Positions 10,246 to 18,265 of a stretch of 64,000 nucleotides of DNA are shown here, in pieces. Source of the DNA: Pelomonas margarita. Lineage in GTDB: Bacteria; Pseudomonadota; Gammaproteobacteria; Burkholderiales; Burkholderiaceae_C. The position numbers were made by a program, and so were the translations under genes. Location of the stretch: assembly GCF_043555875.1 (NCBI RefSeq), contig NZ_JBIGHW010000003.1, forward strand, positions 372,001 to 436,000, written 5' to 3'. The notes below the pieces were generated by a model. That model saw nothing but the letters and a program-made list of their open reading frames with translations. It was not told the origin of the DNA and did no database searches. Each line of letters starts with the position of its first letter. The first letter of the stretch is position 1.

Positions 10246-12467
10246 CGCGCAGGCGCCAGGTGGCGCTGGAAGAAGCCGTCCATCGTGCGATAGAGGTGCA
10301 GGCGGGCAGCACGCCCGGCGATGCCGTGCGCCTTGCCGGGGTAGATCTGCAGGTCGAAGGTCTTGCCGGCGTTCTGCAGCGCCTCGACGAGTTGCAGCGT
10401 GTGGTCGAACAGCACGTTGTCGTCGGCCGTGCCATGCACCAGCAGCAAGGGCTTAGCCAGCAACGCGGCGCGCGACGGCAGGTGGGCGCTGGCATACGGC
10501 TCGGCCTTGCCACCGTCCGGCATGCCGAGATAACGCTCGGTGTAGGCGGTATCGTAGAGCGTCCAGTCGGTCACCGGCGCCACGGCCACGGCGGCGGCGA
10601 ACGGCGTGTCCGCATCCAGCATGGCCCGTGCCCCCAGGAAGCCGCCGTAACTCCAGCCAAAGAAGCCGATGCGCTCGGCATCCACGCCCGGCACGCGGCC
10701 AGGAAGCTGGCGCACAGCGGTGAACAGGTCGGCCAGCTCGGTCTTGCCGAAGGCGCGGTGATGAGCGCGAGTGAAGTCGCGGTCACGGTGCTGCATGCCG
10801 CGGGTGTCCAGCGTCATGACGCCGTAGCCGCGCTGCTGCCAATAGGCAATCAGCGGCATGTCGCGGCCCCAGCCCCAGTTCACCGTAGCGGCGCCGGGGC
10901 CGCCATAGGCCAGCACGATGACGGGGTGCTTGCCGGGCCGACCGTCCTGCGCCGGGAAGAAGAAGGCGTTCAGCGGCGTGCGGCCGTCGGCGGCCGTGAG
11001 ATCCAGCGCCAGCGGCAGGTTGGCGTAGTCGCGCAGCTGGGGCGACGGCGCGTCGCCCCGCAGCGCGATGGCGTCGGCGCTGCCCAGCGTGCGCAGCTCC
11101 AGCCGGGGCGGCTCGCCCCAGGCCGAGCGCGTCACCAGCAGTTGCCTGCAGGCGGCATCGGCCTTGGCATCGCGCCATTGGCGGTTGCCGGCGCCGGGCA
11201 GCGGCTGCGGGCGTCCGCCGACCAGCGGCAGGCTGTAGAGCTCCTGGGCGCGGCCGCGGTCGCCGGCGGCCGCAAACACCACCGCCTCGGTGCTGGCGCA
11301 CACGGCATGGTCCACCGGCTCGGCCATCTGCGTGAGCGGCGTGCGCGCGCCGCTGGCGCGGTCGAGCAGCAGCAGCTGGCGCCGGCCCGAAGCCTCGCTG
11401 GACCACAACAGCCCGTGCGGCGTCTCGACGAGGTCGTCATGCACCTCGACCCAGGCGGCGTCGGTCTCGGTGGTGATGTCGCGTGGTGCCATTGCGCCAC
11501 CGGCCGCCGGCTTGAACTCGGTCAGGGTGAGGCGGGTCTGGTCGCGCGTGAACCATTGCAGCCAGGGCGTGCCGTCGGCAAACCAGCCGGCGCGCGCGAT
11601 GTACTCGGCCTGCGCAGGCAGCGGCAGCGCACGCTGCCGGCCGGTGGCCGCGTCGATGACGAAGGCGCGGACCTGGGCATTGGCCGCACCGGCCGCCGGG
11701 TAGCGCTGCTCGGTCATGGCTGTGCGGTCAGCAAAGATCTGCGCCCGCGTCTTGAGCGCCACGCCGGCCTCGTCCACGCGCAGCGCCAGCAGCGACTTGC
11801 CGTCCTTGCTCCACCAGTAGCCGCGCTGGCGCGACAGCTCCTCGGCCGCGATGAAGTCAGCCAAGCCCCACGAGAGCGTGGCGCTGCCGTCGCGCGTCAG
11901 CTGGCGCGGCGCGCTGCCGGCAGCCAGCGACACGGTGAACAGGTTGCCGCCCTGCACATAGGCCAGGCGCTGGCCATCGGCCGCACAGCGGGCATCCTGC
12001 TTTGGCGCGCCGGCCGGCAGAGCGAGCTTGTGGGCCTGCGGGCCAGCTGCATTGAGACGCACCAGGTACAGGTCACCCGACAGCGGGAACAGCAGCGCGC
12101 TGTCGTCACCACCGCACCACTGGTAGCCGGTGATGCCGCGCTGCGTGATGCGCTTGCGCTCCAGCGCCATCTTCTCGGCCTCGGAGAGCTTTTGCTCGGC
12201 GCCGCCCAGCAGGTCTGCAGCGGCCACCAGCTTGCGGGGCTCACCGCCAGCGGCGGGCTGGGCCCACAGTTCCAGCACCTCGCTGTCGGTCTGCGACGGG
12301 CGCAGAAAGCTAACCCACTGGCCGCCGGGCGAGATCTCCGCCTGACGCGGCAGGCGGCCAGCCAGCGGCGGGTCGGCGGTGAGGCGTTCGAGGGTGAGTG
12401 CGGGGGTCTGGGCCAGGGCGGCGCTCGTGGCGCAGGCCGCGGCCAGCAAGGACATGAGGATCTTCAT
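10242..12467 (-). CDS. S9-family prolyl oligopeptidase / dipeptidyl peptidase IV-like
   Basis: A 741-residue secreted serine peptidase. It has a signal peptide (MKILMSLLAAACATSAALA), an N-terminal beta-propeller of the DPP IV type, and a C-terminal alpha/beta-hydrolase domain. The nucleophile is Ser ~606 in GWSYGG, the acid is in the DDN motif near 682-683, and the His is near 714 in KAHG. It should remove dipeptides or small peptides from proline-containing substrates in the periplasm. The start at 12467 gives the signal peptide; an ATG at 12476 would add three residues. Its stop overlaps the GTG of yciH. Confidence 0.9.
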   Translation of the reverse strand: MKILMSLLAAACATSAALAQTPALTLERLTADPPLAGRLPRQAEISPGGQWVSFLRPSQTDSEVLELWAQPAAGGEPRKLVAAADLLGGAEQKLSEAEKMALERKRITQRGITGYQWCGGDDSALLFPLSGDLYLVRLNAAGPQAHKLALPAGAPKQDARCAADGQRLAYVQGGNLFTVSLAAGSAPRQLTRDGSATLSWGLADFIAAEELSRQRGYWWSKDGKSLLALRVDEAGVALKTRAQIFADRTAMTEQRYPAAGAANAQVRAFVIDAATGRQRALPLPAQAEYIARAGWFADGTPWLQWFTRDQTRLTLTEFKPAAGGAMAPRDITTETDAAWVEVHDDLVETPHGLLWSSEASGRRQLLLLDRASGARTPLTQMAEPVDHAVCASTEAVVFAAAGDRGRAQELYSLPLVGGRPQPLPGAGNRQWRDAKADAACRQLLVTRSAWGEPPRLELRTLGSADAIALRGDAPSPQLRDYANLPLALDLTAADGRTPLNAFFFPAQDGRPGKHPVIVLAYGGPGAATVNWGWGRDMPLIAYWQQRGYGVMTLDTRGMQHRDRDFTRAHHRAFGKTELADLFTAVRQLPGRVPGVDAERIGFFGWSYGGFLGARAMLDADTPFAAAVAVAPVTDWTLYDTAYTERYLGMPDGGKAEPYASAHLPSRAALLAKPLLLVHGTADDNVLFDHTLQLVEALQNAGKTFDLQIYPGKAHGIAGRAARLHLYRTMDGFFQRHLAPAR

Positions 12468-12477
12468 GGCCCGCATG

Positions 12478-13431
12478 CTAAGCGGGCTGGATGGGCTGGG
12501 CGGCCGCGCCGAACAGCCGCAGCGCCAGTTCGTCGGCCGCGTTGACGGTGCGCAATTCGGCATAGGCCGCCTCGGCCTCCGGGTAGGCGCGCCGCAGGTA
12601 GTGCAGCCACTGCTTGAGGCGCCCGCCCTGGTGGCGCGGGGCGACAGTGGCACGCACCTGCGCGAAGAAGGCCTGCATCAGCGGCAGCAGCTCGGCCCAG
12701 GGTACGGGGGCAGGCCGCGCACCGCTGACGCGCAGCGCCAGCCCTGGGTCGGCCACCATGCCGCGGCCCAGCATCAGGTGCTCGCAGCCGCTGCGCTCGC
12801 GCGCCAGTTCGGCGTGCGCCACGGTCCAGATCTCGCCGTTGGCGATGACGGTGAGCGGGACGGCCTCGCGCACGGCAGCGATGCGCTCCCAGTAGGCCGG
12901 CGGCTTGTAGCCATCAGCCTTGGTGCGGGCATGCACGACGATCTCGCTGCCGCCGGCGGCATGGATGGCACGGGCCACGTCCAGCGTGCGGCTGTCGTCC
13001 ATGTAGCCCAGGCGCATCTTGGCCGACACCATGATGTCGGCCGGCACCGCGCGGCGCACGGCTGCGACGATGTCGTGGATGAGCTCGGGCTCGTCCAGTA
13101 GCACGGCGCCGCCCCGGTGGCGGTTCACGCACTTGGCCGGGCAGCCGAAGTTGAGGTCAATGCCCTCGGGCTTCAGCTCGGCCAGGCGCGCAGCGTTCTC
13201 GGCCAGGCAGTGCACGTCGGAGCCCAGCAGCTGCGGATGCACCGGCACCCCGGCCGCCGTGCGCCCGCCGTTCTTCAGCTCCGGCACGATGCGCGTGAAC
13301 ACGCGGGCAGGCAGCAACTGGTCGGTCACGCGGATGAACTCGGACACGCAGCGGTCCACGCCGCCCACGCGCGTCAGCACGTCGCGCAGGATGTGGTCGA
13401 GCAGGCCTTCCATCGGCGCCAGAAGAATCAC
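12478..13431 (-). CDS. dusC: tRNA-dihydrouridine synthase C
   Basis: A 317-residue FMN-dependent enzyme that reduces uridine to dihydrouridine in tRNA; the DusC subgroup modifies U16 in E. coli. Seen are the N-terminal LAPMEGLLDHILRD of the TIM-barrel, the catalytic Cys 97 in FGCPAKCVNRHRGGA, and later ARTKADGYKPPAYW and IANGEIW. The start is GTG at 13431, overlapping the TGA of the YgjP-like gene at 13428-13430, so the two are coupled. It ends one base from the upstream in-frame ATG of the S9 peptidase, so the three genes may form one operon. Confidence 0.92.
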   Translation of the reverse strand: MILLAPMEGLLDHILRDVLTRVGGVDRCVSEFIRVTDQLLPARVFTRIVPELKNGGRTAAGVPVHPQLLGSDVHCLAENAARLAELKPEGIDLNFGCPAKCVNRHRGGAVLLDEPELIHDIVAAVRRAVPADIMVSAKMRLGYMDDSRTLDVARAIHAAGGSEIVVHARTKADGYKPPAYWERIAAVREAVPLTVIANGEIWTVAHAELARERSGCEHLMLGRGMVADPGLALRVSGARPAPVPWAELLPLMQAFFAQVRATVAPRHQGGRLKQWLHYLRRAYPEAEAAYAELRTVNAADELALRLFGAAAQPIQPA

Positions 13432-13922
13432 GCCGGGTTCTCCTGGTTCATCAGGTACAGCCGCAGGTCGAACTCCAGCTGAAAGTAGTCCGGCTCCATG
13501 TGCTGGCAGAGCTTGTAGAAGGGCTTGTTGTGGTCCAGCTCGCGCAGATGCGCCAGCTCATGCACGACGATCATGCGCAGCAGCGCGGCCGGCGCGTCCT
13601 TGAACAGTGTGGCCACGCGGATCTCGCGGCGCATCTTCAGCTTAGCGCCCTGCACCTGCGTGCGGCGCGTGTGCGTGCCCAGCGCATGCTGCAGCACGCG
13701 CAGCTTGGCGTCGTAGTTGACCGAGTTCAGCGGCTCGGCGTTGCGAAGGTGGCGAGTCTTCAGCTCGTTGACGTAGCTGAACAGCGCGCTGTCGCTGCGC
13801 ACCTCGTGGCGCTCGGGCAGGCGGCGGTCCAGGTGGTCGGCGAGGCGACCGTCCAGCCGCAGTTGCTCAGCCTGGGCGATCAGTTCGGGGGGATAGCCGG
13901 CAAGGTAGCGGGCAGCAAGCAT
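13428..13922 (-). CDS. YgjP-like zinc metallopeptidase
   Basis: A 164-residue protein of the YgjP/WLM metallopeptidase group (formerly DUF45). HELAH at residues 121-125 and His 131 in HNKPFY supply the zinc ligands and the general base. Catalysis in this family has rarely been shown directly, so peptidase activity is inferred. The start ATG at 13922 opens MLAARYLAGYPPELI. Its TGA is shared with the GTG start of dusC. No signal peptide is visible, so it should be cytoplasmic. Confidence 0.85.
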   Translation of the reverse strand: MLAARYLAGYPPELIAQAEQLRLDGRLADHLDRRLPERHEVRSDSALFSYVNELKTRHLRNAEPLNSVNYDAKLRVLQHALGTHTRRTQVQGAKLKMRREIRVATLFKDAPAALLRMIVVHELAHLRELDHNKPFYKLCQHMEPDYFQLEFDLRLYLMNQENPA

Positions 13923-13977
13923 GCGGTCGGGTCATAAGGCGCGGCGCCACAAAGGCACCGCTCCGGAGGGGACGAGG

Positions 13978-14487
13978 TCAGGCAGCCAGCGCCGTCGTCG
14001 TGGTCACGGCGTCCAGGCTGTCCAGGCTCGCTATTGTCGCGAGGCAGGCCCGCGCCACCTCCTGGCCCTTGGTCGAAAAATGCTCGGCGAAGAAGCGCTT
14101 GTGCTCGCCATGCTCGTGGAAGTGATGCGGCGTCAGCACGGCGGAGAACACCGGCACGTCGGTTTCCAGCTGCACCTGCATCAGCGCGCTGATGACGGCC
14201 TGGCCAACGAAGTCGTGCCGGTAAATGCCGCCGTCGACGACGAGGCCGCAGGCAATGATGGCGTCGAAGCGGCCCGAACGTGCGAGGCGCTTGGCGTGCA
14301 GCGGGATCTCGAAAGCGCCGGGCACGTCGATGACGGCGACCTGCTCCGCCGGGATGCGACATCGGCTGAACTCGCTGCGGATGGCCGACACGGCCACGCC
14401 GACGATGTCCTTGTGCCAGCTGGCGGCCAGGATGGCCACGCGCGGCAGGCGGGTCAGGTTGAAGGTGGGATGACGGGGCTGATTCAT
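13978..14487 (-). CDS. ribH: 6,7-dimethyl-8-ribityllumazine synthase, type II
   Basis: A 169-residue lumazine synthase that makes the direct precursor of riboflavin. GAFEIP at residues 57-62, Arg90-His91 (the catalytic His) and LTPHHFHEH near 119-126 are typical of the RibH2 subgroup, which includes the Brucella and Mesorhizobium decameric enzymes. The ATG at 14487 has AGAGGA just upstream; longer in-frame readings run through the riboswitch and are not real. No other rib gene is adjacent. Control by an FMN riboswitch at 14652-14799 is visible. Confidence 0.93.
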   Translation of the reverse strand: MNQPRHPTFNLTRLPRVAILAASWHKDIVGVAVSAIRSEFSRCRIPAEQVAVIDVPGAFEIPLHAKRLARSGRFDAIIACGLVVDGGIYRHDFVGQAVISALMQVQLETDVPVFSAVLTPHHFHEHGEHKRFFAEHFSTKGQEVARACLATIASLDSLDAVTTTTALAA

Positions 14488-14541
14488 GGTGTCCTCTTGA
14501 AAGACAGGGTGGCCAGAATCAGGGCAAGCGCACGCAGCAGC

Positions 14542-14568
14542 GGCGCTCCCGCTTGCGACGGGAACGCC
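14542..14568 (-). promoter_or_regulatory. Hairpin in the ribH leader, possible riboswitch expression platform
   Basis: On the minus strand GGCGTTCCCG and CGGGAGCGCC form a 10-bp stem (one G-T pair) around a 7-base loop, between the FMN aptamer and the ribH start. No T-run follows, so it may work through Rho or by occluding translation rather than as an intrinsic terminator. Confidence 0.45.
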
Positions 14569-14651
14569 GTCGGCACCGCCGGGCGACCTCCTCGGGGGCT
14601 GCGCATGGCGACGCGCGGCCCACGGGGTACCGTCCCAGCGTTGCCGCCACG

Positions 14652-14799
14652 CGATCTCTTTCATCCGGACTGTGACCGTCGGCCCTGGCATCGCACCAGG
14701 TCTGCTGACCCTTCGCCGATTTCGCAGCGAAGGCGCTCGCGGGCTCCCGGGCTTTCGTCCGGATACCGCCGGTGGGGAATTTCGCCCCGCCCTGAGAAC
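14652..14799 (-). promoter_or_regulatory. FMN riboswitch (RFN element) upstream of ribH
   Basis: The minus strand reads the conserved RFN blocks in order: AGGGCGGGGCGAAATTCCCC, ACCGGCGGTA, AGCCCGCGAGCG, GGTCAGCAGACCTGGTGCGA, GCCGACGGTCACAGTCCGGA and ATGAAAGA. These cover all five arms of the FMN aptamer and lie ~165 bases before the ribH start. FMN binding should lower ribH expression. The whole 14488-14861 stretch therefore holds the ribH leader and, at its far end, the promoter region shared with the divergent ferredoxin gene. Confidence 0.95.
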
Positions 14800-14861
14800 G
14801 CTGCCGACCCTCGCGAGCCGGCGAGCCGCATCCTAGCGGCAGCGGCGGCATGATGTGGGTC

Positions 14862-15179
14862 ATGTCCGAGACAGCCCCACAACCCGTGTTCCGCATCACC
14901 ATGCAGCCCGCCGGCACGGTGTTCGCCGCGCCGGCCGATCAGACGCTGTTGCTGGCCGGCCTGGCCGCGGGCCTCGGGCTGCCCTGGTCCTGCCGCACGG
15001 GGACCTGCCGCACCTGCATCGCCCGCGTCGTCCAGGGCCAGGTGGAGCACCGCATCCCCTGGCCGGGCTTGTCTTACGAGGAGAAGGCCGAGGGATTCAT
15101 CCTGCCGTGCGTGGCCGAGGCCCGCAGCGACGCGACGATCACTTTCGGAGCATGGCCAGCGTCTGACCGCCCTGCGTGA
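14862..15179 (+). CDS. Plant-type [2Fe-2S] ferredoxin
   Basis: A 105-residue one-domain ferredoxin. Cys 44, 49, 52 and 83 (C-x4-C-x2-C-x30-C) match the plant-type 2Fe-2S cluster site, in SCRTGTCRTC and LPCVAE. It carries electrons, but no dedicated reductase or oxygenase adjoins it, so its partner is unknown. I chose the ATG at 14862 (MSETAPQ); 14850 would add four residues. The last 41 bases overlap the 3' end of the convergent hydrolase gene, so the two coding ends share DNA on opposite strands. Confidence 0.9.
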   Translation: MSETAPQPVFRITMQPAGTVFAAPADQTLLLAGLAAGLGLPWSCRTGTCRTCIARVVQGQVEHRIPWPGLSYEEKAEGFILPCVAEARSDATITFGAWPASDRPA

Positions 15180-16803
15180 GCGTGGCGGACGTGGCCGGCT
15201 GACCTTCCTCGCCACCAAAGTCCAGCTGCGTCCCCACCTGCGGCACGTGAACCTGGCGCGGTGTGCTGGCCAGCAGCTCGAAGGACGGCTGCCCCGGCGC
15301 CTGGCCCAGCAGCCGTCCCTTGTCGTCGATGAAGACCTTGATGGACAACTGCGGCGCGACGTACTCGCCCGCCAGCGCCTGCTTCTGCGACGCGCTCAGC
15401 GTCAAGAAGACGCGCTCGGCCGGCAGCTCGCCGGTGCGCACCCAGCGCTCGCCGGCGCTGTCGCCGTTGTTGAAGAAGCGCAGCGCCGCAACCTTGCCGT
15501 CGGCCCCGCGCTCCAGCTGCAGCTCGCTCAGCGAATCCGGAACGGCAAAGCGGTCCTTGCCCAGCGGCATCAGCGGCGAGATACCGCCGCCGCTGCGCTG
15601 GCTTTGCAACACCCCATCCTTCACGCGCAACGTGCCAGTCAGCTTGTCGTCACGGGCATAGAGTCCCTCGGCACTCTGGAGCTGTTCGGCCGGCACGGCC
15701 ACAGGCTGGGGTTCGACAAACGGCTCGCCGATGGCGAACGCCGCCAGCTTGCGTGCCACCAGGTCCAGGTTGAAGCCCGGCGCGTCGCTGTTGTGCAGGA
15801 TGACGACGGTCGTCTGGCTGGTCGGCAGGTAGTTCAACGTCGACACGAAGCCGTGGATGCCGCCGCCGTGCGACAGCATCGCCTCATCGCGCAGCCTGCC
15901 GGCGGCAAGGCCGAAGCCATAGTGGTGCGGCTTGGCTGGGCCTTCGGGCGTGATCATGCGTTCGTAGCTGGCCTTGCCGATGAGCTTGCCGCCGTGCAAC
16001 GCCCGGTTCCAGCGCCACAAGCCCTCGGTGTTGGCGATGAGTGCGCCGGCCGCGTGCGGCTGCGTCATGCTGAGCAAGCCCGCCGGCACCACCTGACCCT
16101 GCGGATTCTGTGTGTAGCCCTGAGCCATGCCCTTGAAGAGCTTGTCGCCCGCCTGGCAATGCACGCTGGTGATCCCGGCTGGCTTCAGCAACAGGCTGTC
16201 GACGGATTCGTGCCAACGCTGCCCCGAGATGGCCTCGACGACGGCGCCCAGCAGCACGTAGCCCGAGTTGTTGTAAGCCCACTTCTCGCCGGGTGCGAAG
16301 TCCACGGGCAAATCCTTGAACTCCTGGATCAGCTCGGCCGTGCTCAGGTCGCGCCGCACCGGGTTGCCCATGTAGCCGGGGATGCTGGTGTAGCTCTTGA
16401 CACCGGATGTGTGGTTGAGCAGTTGCAGCAACGTGATACGGGCGCCGTTGGGATAGCCGGGCAGGAACTTGGCAACCGGGTCGTCGAGCCGGGCCTTGCC
16501 GTCGTCGATCTGCTTCAGCAGTGCGGCCGCGGCGAACTGCTTGGCGACCGAGCCGATGCGCAGCAGTTGATCGGGCTGCATGGGCACGCCCAGCTCGATG
16601 CTGGCCGCGCCGCGCGCACCCTTGTAGAGCAGTTGATCACTCCGCGCGACCAGCACGGTGACGCCGGGGCCATCAGCCGCGATCTTCTGCGCATCGAGCA
16701 ACTGGTTGGCATAGGCGGTCATCGCCGCGGGTGAGGCCGGGGTGCCCGCACGGGCGCCTCCCATCAGCAGCGACAGCAGGGCAACAACGGGGAGAACGGG
16801 CAT
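15139..16803 (-). CDS. Beta-lactamase-fold serine hydrolase (class C / esterase-like), exported
   Basis: A 554-residue exported protein with a signal peptide (VLPVVALLSLLMGGARA). The serine beta-lactamase fold has the nucleophile motif SVAK at 85-88, the YNN motif at 177-179 and a later HGGG. A C-terminal ~200-residue extension is probably a separate beta domain, as in many peptidase/esterase S12 relatives. The substrate is unknown; D-amino-acid peptides or esters are typical for the family and true beta-lactamase activity is unlikely. The start at 16803 is set by the signal peptide. Its 3' end overlaps the ferredoxin gene. Confidence 0.88.
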   Translation of the reverse strand: MPVLPVVALLSLLMGGARAGTPASPAAMTAYANQLLDAQKIAADGPGVTVLVARSDQLLYKGARGAASIELGVPMQPDQLLRIGSVAKQFAAAALLKQIDDGKARLDDPVAKFLPGYPNGARITLLQLLNHTSGVKSYTSIPGYMGNPVRRDLSTAELIQEFKDLPVDFAPGEKWAYNNSGYVLLGAVVEAISGQRWHESVDSLLLKPAGITSVHCQAGDKLFKGMAQGYTQNPQGQVVPAGLLSMTQPHAAGALIANTEGLWRWNRALHGGKLIGKASYERMITPEGPAKPHHYGFGLAAGRLRDEAMLSHGGGIHGFVSTLNYLPTSQTTVVILHNSDAPGFNLDLVARKLAAFAIGEPFVEPQPVAVPAEQLQSAEGLYARDDKLTGTLRVKDGVLQSQRSGGGISPLMPLGKDRFAVPDSLSELQLERGADGKVAALRFFNNGDSAGERWVRTGELPAERVFLTLSASQKQALAGEYVAPQLSIKVFIDDKGRLLGQAPGQPSFELLASTPRQVHVPQVGTQLDFGGEEGQPATSATLTQGGQTLAMLRK

Positions 16804-16923
16804 CGAGTGGGGGGCATGGCAACTCACGGGTGGAGGGAACGGCGCGCAGCATCGCGGCGCCCCGCAGAGGCGGCAAGCCTGCTTGCGACCAACGGCACAA
16901 AGCGCGGCATGAGCCGCAGCCGC

Positions 16924-17036
16924 CATCCACAGCGCCTGTGGACAAACCCGTGAACAGCCTGCGGGCGGACGCCGCAAGTACCTGTCACGTCAGGGAGTTT
17001 TCTGGGTTGCCTCAGATTGAGGCAGTCTCGTGACAG
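16924..17036. repeat. 113-bp structured element, copy A of a tandem pair
   Basis: This copy holds TCCACAG-CGC-CTGTGGA (7-bp inverted repeat) at its left end and GCCTCA-GAT-TGAGGC near its right end. An additional inverted pair, CCTGTCACG at 16981 and CGTGACAGG at 17029, brackets the second hairpin. Copy B lies 148 bases further on. With copy B it fills most of the 16804-17198 gap between the divergent hydrolase and acyltransferase genes. Confidence 0.8.
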
Positions 17037-17071
17037 GCGTTGTGTACCTGAGCCGATCCCGACGCGCGCTT

Positions 17072-17184
17072 CATCCACAGCGCCTGTGGACAACCCCGTG
17101 CACACCCTGCGGGTGGAGGCGCCAAGTGCTTGGCGCAACAGGGATTTTCTTGCGCTGCCTCAGTTTGAGGCAGTGGTGTGACAC
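17072..17184. repeat. 113-bp structured element, copy B of a tandem pair
   Basis: It aligns with copy A without a gap over 113 positions. It has the same TCCACAG-CGC-CTGTGGA end and GCCTCA-GTT-TGAGGC hairpin but a diverged middle, which here contains its own perfect stem GCGCCAAG-TG-CTTGGCGC. It ends 15 bases before the acyltransferase ATG. Confidence 0.8.
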
Positions 17185-17198
17185 AGGACAATCGCGCC

Positions 17199-17789
17199 AT
17201 GCATCGCACCATCTTCACAACGCCCGTCGTGAGCACCTTGCTGCGCGGGCTCTCTGTCGCCTGGCTCCGGCTGGCCGGCTGGACCGTCCAGGGCCAACTG
17301 CCTCCCGAGGCGCGCAAGAGCGTCTTCATCGCCGCCCCGCACACCAGCAACTGGGACCTGCCCTACACCTTGTTCGCTTCGTTCGCGCTGCGCCTGACGC
17401 CCTACTGGATGGGCAAGGCGTCCATCTTCAGGTTCCCGTTCGGCGGGCTGATGCGCTGGCTGGGCGGCATCCCGGTGGACCGCAGCAAGTCCAGCAACCT
17501 CGTGGCCGCGTCGGCCGAGGCGCTCGTGGCCGCCGACGGCCCGGTGCAGCTCATCGTGCCGCCCGAGGGCACGCGCAGCAAGACGGTGTACTGGAAGACG
17601 GGGTTCTACTGGATCGCCGTCACGGCGAAGCTGCCCATCGTCATGGCGCACATGGACTACTCGCGCAAGCTGGTGGGCCTGGGGCCGCTGTTCCACCCGA
17701 CCGGGGATGTGGACGCCGACATGATCGAGATCAAGCGTTACTACGCCCAGTTCAAGGGCAAGAACGCGAGTCAATTCACGCACGAATGA
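17199..17789 (+). CDS. PlsC-like acyltransferase
   Basis: A 196-residue acyltransferase of the PlsC/LPLAT superfamily, probably acylating a glycerophospholipid or related lipid at the inner membrane. The catalytic HTSNWD (HX4D) box is at 48-53, GGIPVDR at 89-95 and PEGTRS at 122-127. The short form without long membrane helices matches the stand-alone group often annotated as 1-acyl-glycerol-3-phosphate acyltransferase-like. The ATG at 17199 was chosen; a GTG at 17178 would add seven residues but lies inside repeat copy B. It overlaps the VF530 gene by 4 bases (ATGA). Confidence 0.87.
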   Translation: MHRTIFTTPVVSTLLRGLSVAWLRLAGWTVQGQLPPEARKSVFIAAPHTSNWDLPYTLFASFALRLTPYWMGKASIFRFPFGGLMRWLGGIPVDRSKSSNLVAASAEALVAADGPVQLIVPPEGTRSKTVYWKTGFYWIAVTAKLPIVMAHMDYSRKLVGLGPLFHPTGDVDADMIEIKRYYAQFKGKNASQFTHE

Positions 17790-18037
17790 ACACACCGGCC
17801 AACGCCAAAGATCCGCTGCACGGCATGACGCTGGAGGCCATCGTGACCGCGCTGGTCGAGTATTTCGGCTGGGCCGAGCTGGGCCAGCGCATCGAGATCA
17901 AGTGCTTCCGCATCGACCCCAGCGTGTCCTCCAGCCTGAAGTTCCTGCGCAAGACGCCCTGGGCGCGCGCAAAGGTGGAGAGCTTGTACCTCTTCATGCG
18001 GCGCGAGCAGGCTCGCAACGCGAAGCCTGCGCATTAG
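17786..18037 (+). CDS. VF530-family small DNA-binding protein
   Basis: An 83-residue protein of the VF530 family (PF09905, DUF2132). The core DPLHGMTLEAIVTALVEYFGW and the tail FLRKTPWARAKVESLYLFM are characteristic. The Vibrio fischeri representative has a fold suggested to bind DNA; the biological role is unknown. Its ATG overlaps the stop of the acyltransferase gene, so they are cotranscribed. The gene is convergent with minE across a hairpin-rich gap. Confidence 0.88.
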   Translation: MNTPANAKDPLHGMTLEAIVTALVEYFGWAELGQRIEIKCFRIDPSVSSSLKFLRKTPWARAKVESLYLFMRREQARNAKPAH

Positions 18038-18061
18038 CGACCCGTATTTCGGGCCGAGCGC

Positions 18062-18245
18062 CCGGCTGCCCCAAGCCGGCCCATTGGGCGATGTGCGAGC
18101 GGCCCAATGCCGCGAGCATCGCCGTCCCCCCGGGGGCTGAGGCCGGACACATGGCGCCCGGTGGGCGGCATGTGCCTGCCGAAGGGCTGCGGCACTGCCG
18201 CGGCGCGGTCTGCAAGACCGGCTGGGCTTGCCGGCGTTCAGCCGG
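18062..18245. other. Hairpin-dense gap between convergent VF530 and minE genes
   Basis: Several inverted repeats follow one another: CCGGCT/AGCCGG (18062-18079), GGCGATG/CATCGCC (18087-18123), CCCCC/GGGGG, CACATGGCGCCC/GGGCGGCATGTG with one mismatch and loop GGT (18148-18174), GGTCT/AGACC, and CTTGCCGGC/GCCGGCGCAAG with a bulge. Together they may terminate both transcripts or be a structured repeat or RNA. No ORF of note is present. Confidence 0.5.
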
Positions 18246-18265
18246 CGCAAGACCGGACGAGGGGC

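Noticed and set aside
10260..12545. A 761-codon plus-strand frame opposite the S9 peptidase.
   Set aside because: The minus strand has a signal peptide and complete catalytic triad. The plus frame is His/Gln/Arg-rich shadow coding.
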